Position numbers and translations under genes: made by a program. The notes beneath the pieces were generated by a model that searched no databases, was not told the origin of the DNA, and worked only from the letters and a program-made list of their open reading frames with translations. This document shows positions 58,553 to 64,000 of a stretch of DNA of 64,000 nucleotides, in pieces (position 1 is the first letter of the stretch; each line of letters opens with the position of its first letter). The DNA is from Gavia stellata (taxonomy: Eukaryota; Chordata; Aves; Gaviiformes; Gaviidae), in contig NC_082610.1 in NCBI RefSeq assembly GCF_030936135.1, forward strand, positions 20,904,428-20,968,427. The letters run 5' to 3'.

Positions 58553-59871
58553 CTAGGCTGAAGCCGGAGACGTTGACACGGGAACCGTGCAGTCGTTGCA
58601 AAGCATGGGTGGGAGTTCAGGGCTGTCCTTGAGTCCCTCAGGCTCTTGGCTCACCTCCTCAGCGTACTGCTCGCAGGGGAGCATTTTGCGATAGCAAAAT
58701 CCACTCAGCCCAGTTCTGCGTTCATGTTGCACCTGGAGCAGGGAACCTGCTTTCATTTTTCGACTCCTTGGTTCTACATCTGGTAAGACCCTTGATGAAT
58801 TTTAAACAAATATTAAGGCTGCTGTTTCTTATTCCCTGCATCAATGGCCAAAAAAATGCTACTCTGAAATCCAGGGCTTGTGAAGGTTTGAAGTTGTGTT
58901 AGCCACCCGCGCAAGATGTAGCTGCAAGAGAGAGGCCGCACAGCTGTCCCCCCTTCCTCTTCCTCAGTGGTGGGAAGGGTAGTGGGATCGTGGCAGACAA
59001 CGTTCTCCTAGATCTGTGTCTCCAGCAACAATACGGTATGGAAAAATAGACAATAAGCAGCCTAGGGAGAATAGGAGAGTGGATTATTTCACCCAAAGCC
59101 CCCTTTGCATCATCGTTCAAGAGAATTTGCAATCTCTTCTGTGCTTCCACCCTAAGAGAGGGAGAATTTCAGGACTGAATTTGCGATGATCATAGGTTGT
59201 TTTATTTTCCTTCTGTGTTTGTTTAGTTTCCAGCACGAAATACCAGCAAAAAGCCAAGGTGCAACTTCGGCTCCTGAAGTAGTATACCTGCCAGAGCACA
59301 CAGGGCTAACAGGGGCTAAAGATGAGGGATTTACCCCAGGCACTGACTTGGTATTTGTTTGTCTCCTGCGAATGCCGGGGAAGTGTTACACCAGAAAGCA
59401 GCCCTGCCGAAAGGATAATACGCTCATTCATTTGCTATGTCGGTCTAAGATGACCACAAAGACCCAGAGCTCGCACAGTGCCAGGTACTCCGAGCAGTAT
59501 GCTGAGATAACATTACCTGGCTCAAGTCCCGGAGAATGACTTTTCTTGGAGTCAGACTGACCAAGCCTTTATTATATTACAAGTTACTTAATTTCGTACT
59601 CTGTACCAATTTCATCTCGCTGAAGAAACCCAGCTGGGGAACTTTCTCAGGACCTCAGGGAGATTTAAAAATCCAGTAGGAATTAGCTAAATAGTCTCTT
59701 ATTTCTTTTAAAAACTCCAGCTTTGAACCTCCTGGTTGCGTGGGGCACGGCAGTACAGTAACAGCTTCAGACGCAGCCACAACCCACAGAACAATACCCC
59801 ACGAGGTGGGTATCGCTTTTACCACCGTCCCCGTTTAGTAATCTCTCCCATGCGTCCCGGCGCTTCAGCAT
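58553..59871 (-). CDS. Hypothetical two-exon gene, about 91 aa, unknown function
   Basis: Tentative. On the - strand, exon A (59823-59871) runs from ATG to a gtaaaa donor after 16 codons plus one base; exon B (58553-58779) starts after cttaccag, and its first two bases complete an Asp codon, then continue to TGA at 58553. The joined peptide is hydrophilic with a basic first half (residues such as RRDAWERLL, FCYRKMLPCEQYAEE) and an acidic/proline-rich end with a CNDC pair. I recognise no family. A strong internal donor (GAG/gtgagc at 58654) could extend the gene leftward. The frame is also open upstream of the ATG without another start. The X-box at 60049-60062 lies about 180 bases upstream. 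Chance open frames of this size are common, so confidence is low. Confidence 0.2.
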
Positions 59872-60450
59872 CTGCTTTACTTCTGGACGAGCGTCAGACT
59901 CTTCGACAAGCCTATCCCAGCTCCCCTGGCCCCCGGCAGTCAGGAGTGCCGCCGGTGGCCTTGGGCAGAGGAGAGTCTGGAAGCGCTGGGGACGGGCAGA
60001 AATCCCCGGCGAGGGAGTCCTCCCAGGCTGTGCTCAAAGAAGAAAGCAGTTGCTATAGTAACTGATTCTCTACCTGCGCTAAATCGACTCTCGCTTCCCT
60101 CTTAATCTCTGGTTTTATTAGTCCTGGGCGAGAAGCAGCTCGTGGGCCAGGCCCGCGCTCGGTTCTGCGGGCCGGAGGAGCGCATGGCAGCCCCGGGGGC
60201 CCTCGCCCATCGGGTGGTCCCTGCCGGCTCCCCTCGCCCGCGGCAGATGTCCCGCGTGAGGGTGGCCCTCGCTGCCGTTCTGTGACGGAGCCACCCGAGC
60301 CGCAGGGGAACAGGCTCTGTGCTTCCCCTTCTTGCCCCCGGCTCGCGGCGGAGCCCTACTGCCCTCTTCTCCGCCTGGTCCGTAGGCTCACTTGTGCATC
60401 CTTTGCAGCCTCGCTGGGATGGATTTCAGCCTGCTAGTGGAAAAAGAAAC
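59750..60450. promoter_or_regulatory. CpG-rich, promoter-like patch
   Basis: GC- and CpG-rich sequence in otherwise AT-rich flank, densest at about 59.85-60.35 kb and containing the X-box below. Several open frames cross it on both strands because stops are rare in this composition. Confidence 0.5.
60049..60062. promoter_or_regulatory. RFX X-box (GTTGCTATAGTAAC)
   Basis: A 14-base imperfect palindrome that matches the RFX-family X-box (GTTGCC-AT-GGCAAC type, RYYNYY-N2-RRNRAC). RFX2/3 sites of this kind are typical of ciliary-gene promoters. The site is seen; function is inferred. Confidence 0.6.
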
Positions 60451-63400
60451 TGGATACAATCTCTTTTCTGCGATAGCACATTTTTGCAACCCTTCCTAGG
60501 GTTAAAAGTGACCACGATAATCACTGAAAACACTCAGAAAGTTCTAAACTGTGCTAAATTGCATCTTTTCCGGTATGTCTACTGTGGCCAGGTCTTGGAC
60601 TAATAGTTTTCTGCACTATGAATTCCACTGTGGAAGTATATAGCTGGGAGCCAAAGAAACCTGCTCGAAGGAAGAACACGCCTGAGCCACCTCCAGCTGT
60701 TTCAAGCGTCCAACACGGGCAATTCGCCCGCACGAGCTGGGGTGTGTTCCCCGGACAGCAAGTGGACTAGCAGGAGGCCGGTACCATGTGGTGACTAGGG
60801 AGGGGGAAAAAAAGCCACGGAATTAATCACCAGGGATGTAGTCATGGTCACTAATAAAAGGCTGCAGAGAATCGTGCAGGGCAAAGCTGGTCAGGCACTA
60901 TAACAAGGCGTCAGGCACCGTCACTGCTTGTGTTAAATGCTCAGAGCCTGTCTGCTGTGAAGAACCCGAGAACATTCACTGGACACTCACATGGACAGAG
61001 CAGGAGAGAAGCCAATTAGAAGACTTCCTTCTTATGTTCATTAACCATTAACGTGATGGTAAATGCTCTATACTCAACTACAACTTGATAAAAAGGTTCA
61101 AGAGCACACCCATATCAATGTGGTGCTTGAACAACACCCAGCAGTAAAACAGAAACGTGTGTGCATTTCTAAAACATTTCAAAACCTGTTATTGATCCAA
61201 ATAATGAGGTAGATCACAGACTAATCTTAAAATCACTTCGACTTCTAAAATATCTTTTTTTTTCCCTCCCCTTTTCCTCATTATGCAACAATTTGCTATG
61301 CTAAGCATGCACAGCAATGGACTAACACCAAGCTGAAATAACTGATTTGTGATAGAACTTGCAACTCCAGTACTGCTGGTTATTCAAGCATGCTGCAGTT
61401 TTTTCCTGTTAGGATGTAAAAGGCTGGATTCCAGATACAGGTTCCAGACACCGTAGCTTCGACTCGGGCACTGATTTTACTTAAGCAGTTGGCATAGTTT
61501 TTATGGCGTTCTGGCAGAGTTTATCGTTTCAGCCAAGGAATGGATTCTAGCTGGCTATTTCCTCGTGGGCCGTTAAACCTCTGTCGTGGGCACAATCGGA
61601 GTAAGGAGGTGGCAGAGAGAAGTTTCCAAACCTTTGGGGAGCCAAGCCTGCAGCGATGGCAGCGACGGGACTCTGCCGGCAGAGCCTGAGGCGAGGTGCA
61701 CGCTCTAGGCAATAGCTTCAGCTATCCGCCTCGCTCAGACACGTTTGCTCCTTCCCGGTGATAAGAACTAGCAGCCTGAGGTTAAAGAAAGGTCATTAAG
61801 TTAGAAAATGTTTCCAAATATGCAGCAGTATGATTATTCCTGGGGAACTGCCTGCCAAAGAAGTGGTCACTGGACTCAAAGCATACATGTGCTGAAGAGC
61901 AGAGAGGGTAAATACAGGAGGATCAGCAAAGCAAAGAAGTTAAAGCAGGGAGCTGGCTGCGTTCTTCTTCCCGACGTACAGGCACATGCGTTGATTTTCA
62001 AGTGTTCTAGCCTGAAACCTAGAAAACAATAGGTCTTGTCTGTTTTACACAGACACTGAGGATTTCTTAGCCTGTCCAAAGAGTTTTAACTCATCATTTC
62101 CATTTACAGGAGGAAACACATCACTCTCATTTTCCTGTGCTGATTTATTTTATTTAAAAAAAAAATCTCTTCCAAAAGATCAAATAGCATTTGCAAAGTC
62201 AGCCCTTTGCCCCAGTGTCTTTGACTAACAATATCTGGTTATTGTACAGGTCTTTAGACTTTCAATAATCTTTTTATCACCATATTGGCATAAATTGAGT
62301 GGAGCGGATTTTTCTGTGAAACACGCCACATCATCCAGACAAACAGCCTTCACTCAGAAACAAGCACTGACAATGCCCGGGAGGTGAGGGTAACTTTATA
62401 TACAGCCAAAGTGGTTTGGGGATATACCTGAACTTCAAGGCTGCGGACTGTTTATTGACCCCAGAATTAAGCTCACTGTTAGTTGTTACCGGAATAGCGT
62501 TGAACCCTATAGAGGTTTTTACTGTGGCATCTTGTAATTAACTAATTTAATCCTACTTTGTTTCCGTTTTGACCCAGAGGAATAACACAGTTACTTGTGA
62601 CAACTAGAAAATGGTCACCAAGCAATTAATCCAGATTAGAAACCATCTGAAAACAGAATGAAACCCATTGACTCTTTAACTGGAGCACGCTGTACTCCAT
62701 TACAGGTATTTAATAGATTTATGAATCAAATACAGCATGATATCATTAATGTCTCCTTTCCATTCTGAGGATAACTTGTGCCAACTGAATTTACAAATCT
62801 GGCTTGTTATGTATTAACCAGTCATCTGGGAATCCGATTGAGTAACACAGCAGTTGTTGCAATACCAAGACTCCCACATAAATCATGCCTGAGTCCTAAG
62901 TAAATATTGGTTCAAATATTGATTCACATGAGAGATATGGCTGCGGGATATGAAGAGGTTGCAGGTGCCGGCTGAACTACTTTAGAGAGGACCACTCCCT
63001 TCATGTTCATTTGAGATTCACATCAAAGTGCTCACCTCACCTTGAATTCATGGGAACAGAGCATTTCCCTTCACTTTTGATATCGACACTCTCTATATCA
63101 CAACCTATTTCTGGTGCTCTAAAATCAAAGGTGTCACACTGTGTATGAGTACTAAGTTGTTCAGTTATTTACACTCCAGACAGATGTAACATCTGGGAAG
63201 AGGGGAGTGAGACACAAGAAGTTATTTTTTATGGGGTTCTGAAAGCTGGAGGAGAAGGGGACACTGGGTGTTTTCCTGACATAGAGATGCTATAACAACT
63301 GCTACCCAAAAAATCCAGAAGGAGGAATTTGAGGTGAAGGAAACATCTGACGACAAAACGAAAAGCTATCTTTACCACATTTTGGAAAACAGAAGAGGTC

Positions 63401-64000
63401 TCTCATCAGTTGGAGGAAGGTCAAGAGAAAAGGAGTGCCCCATCCCGTTTGTTTTTACGCTGACAAAAGGTATTGTGAGCCACATCTACACTAGCAATCC
63501 GCTCTTCTATTGCAATATAGGTATCTCCTTCGCTTAGCCTTGAATCCCCATTGTTCTTCTGAGTAGGACAAACACAGATCCTTCTGGATACATTTCACAG
63601 TTACAGATCTAAACAAGAATGAGTTCCCCCAAAGTCTCCTGGGCACTTCTCTCTTAGCAAGTCCTAAGCCAGCAACCAGAGAAAAGAGCGCGTATGCTCC
63701 GTTCCAACCAGTCTGAATCAGTGGACTGTGAATAACACAAGTCAGCTGCTCTGAATCTCCAAGTCTTGTGGATATTCGCTTTTAAGAGTGGCTCCCTAAT
63801 TGCTATATTCACTAAGCAAATAGTTAAGAAAAAAAGTTTACATCACAGAAATGAAGTTCCTGTTTTGAGCAATTTAAGATAAGTAGGTTTACATCAAAAG
63901 AGCTCAACCTTTTAAACGTAGGAAGCCTGGCATACCTTTATCTCTTAGATTAGCTCATTGCTTTCCTTTTTTAAAGGCACAGAAAATAAATCTATGCATT
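60451..64000. other. Right-hand flank without a recognised gene
   Basis: AT-moderate sequence with short T/A runs (near 61.25 and 62.15 kb). I found no CR1, satellite, or exon with family signatures on either strand. Confidence 0.4.

Noticed and set aside
58899-59150. - strand open frame of 83 codons between the tentative exons
   Set aside because: No splice sites in phase with either neighbour and an overlapping alternative frame; left out of the model.
60319-60603. + strand open frame of 94 codons with an acceptor-like site at 60410
   Set aside because: Two frames after the acceptor look equally protein-like and neither links to another exon; not distinguishable from chance.

Overview
This is vertebrate nuclear DNA, most likely from a bird. 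Multi-exon genes with GT-AG introns, a large CpG-island promoter, and seven CR1 retrotransposon fragments with the diagnostic ATTCTGTG-type 3' tail all point to a sauropsid. CR1 density and compact introns favour a bird over a turtle or crocodilian. There is no bacterial-style gene organisation.

Layout. (1) About 1.1-12.8 kb, + strand: a complete synaptotagmin-family gene. Six coding exons join in phase into a 401-residue membrane protein with two C2 domains and few of the calcium-binding aspartates; one intron appears to use a GC donor. Its introns hold two pentanucleotide satellites and two CR1 copies. (2) About 12.8-30.5 kb: no convincing gene; CR1 fragments, a probable solo LTR, simple repeats and small direct or inverted repeats. 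(3) About 30.5-53.9 kb, - strand: choline kinase alpha (CHKA), with all 12 coding exons resolved to the base and summing exactly to a 451-residue enzyme. A roughly 1.2-1.35 kb 3' UTR precedes candidate poly(A) signals, and a CpG-island promoter carries a TATA box and three CCAAT boxes. (4) About 54.5-64 kb: upstream of CHKA there is no recognised gene. Two promoter-like modules with RFX X-box motifs (57.35-57.56 and about 60.05 kb), a second CpG-rich patch (59.75-60.45 kb) and several splice-bounded open segments suggest an unrecognised gene or lncRNA; its strand and product are unresolved.

Functionally, CHKA catalyses the first step of phosphatidylcholine synthesis in the cytosol, and the synaptotagmin-like protein is predicted to act in membrane trafficking without calcium sensing. 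Nothing suggests the two genes act together. Exon calls rest on my own reading of splice sites, phase and family motifs; no alignment or database search was run.
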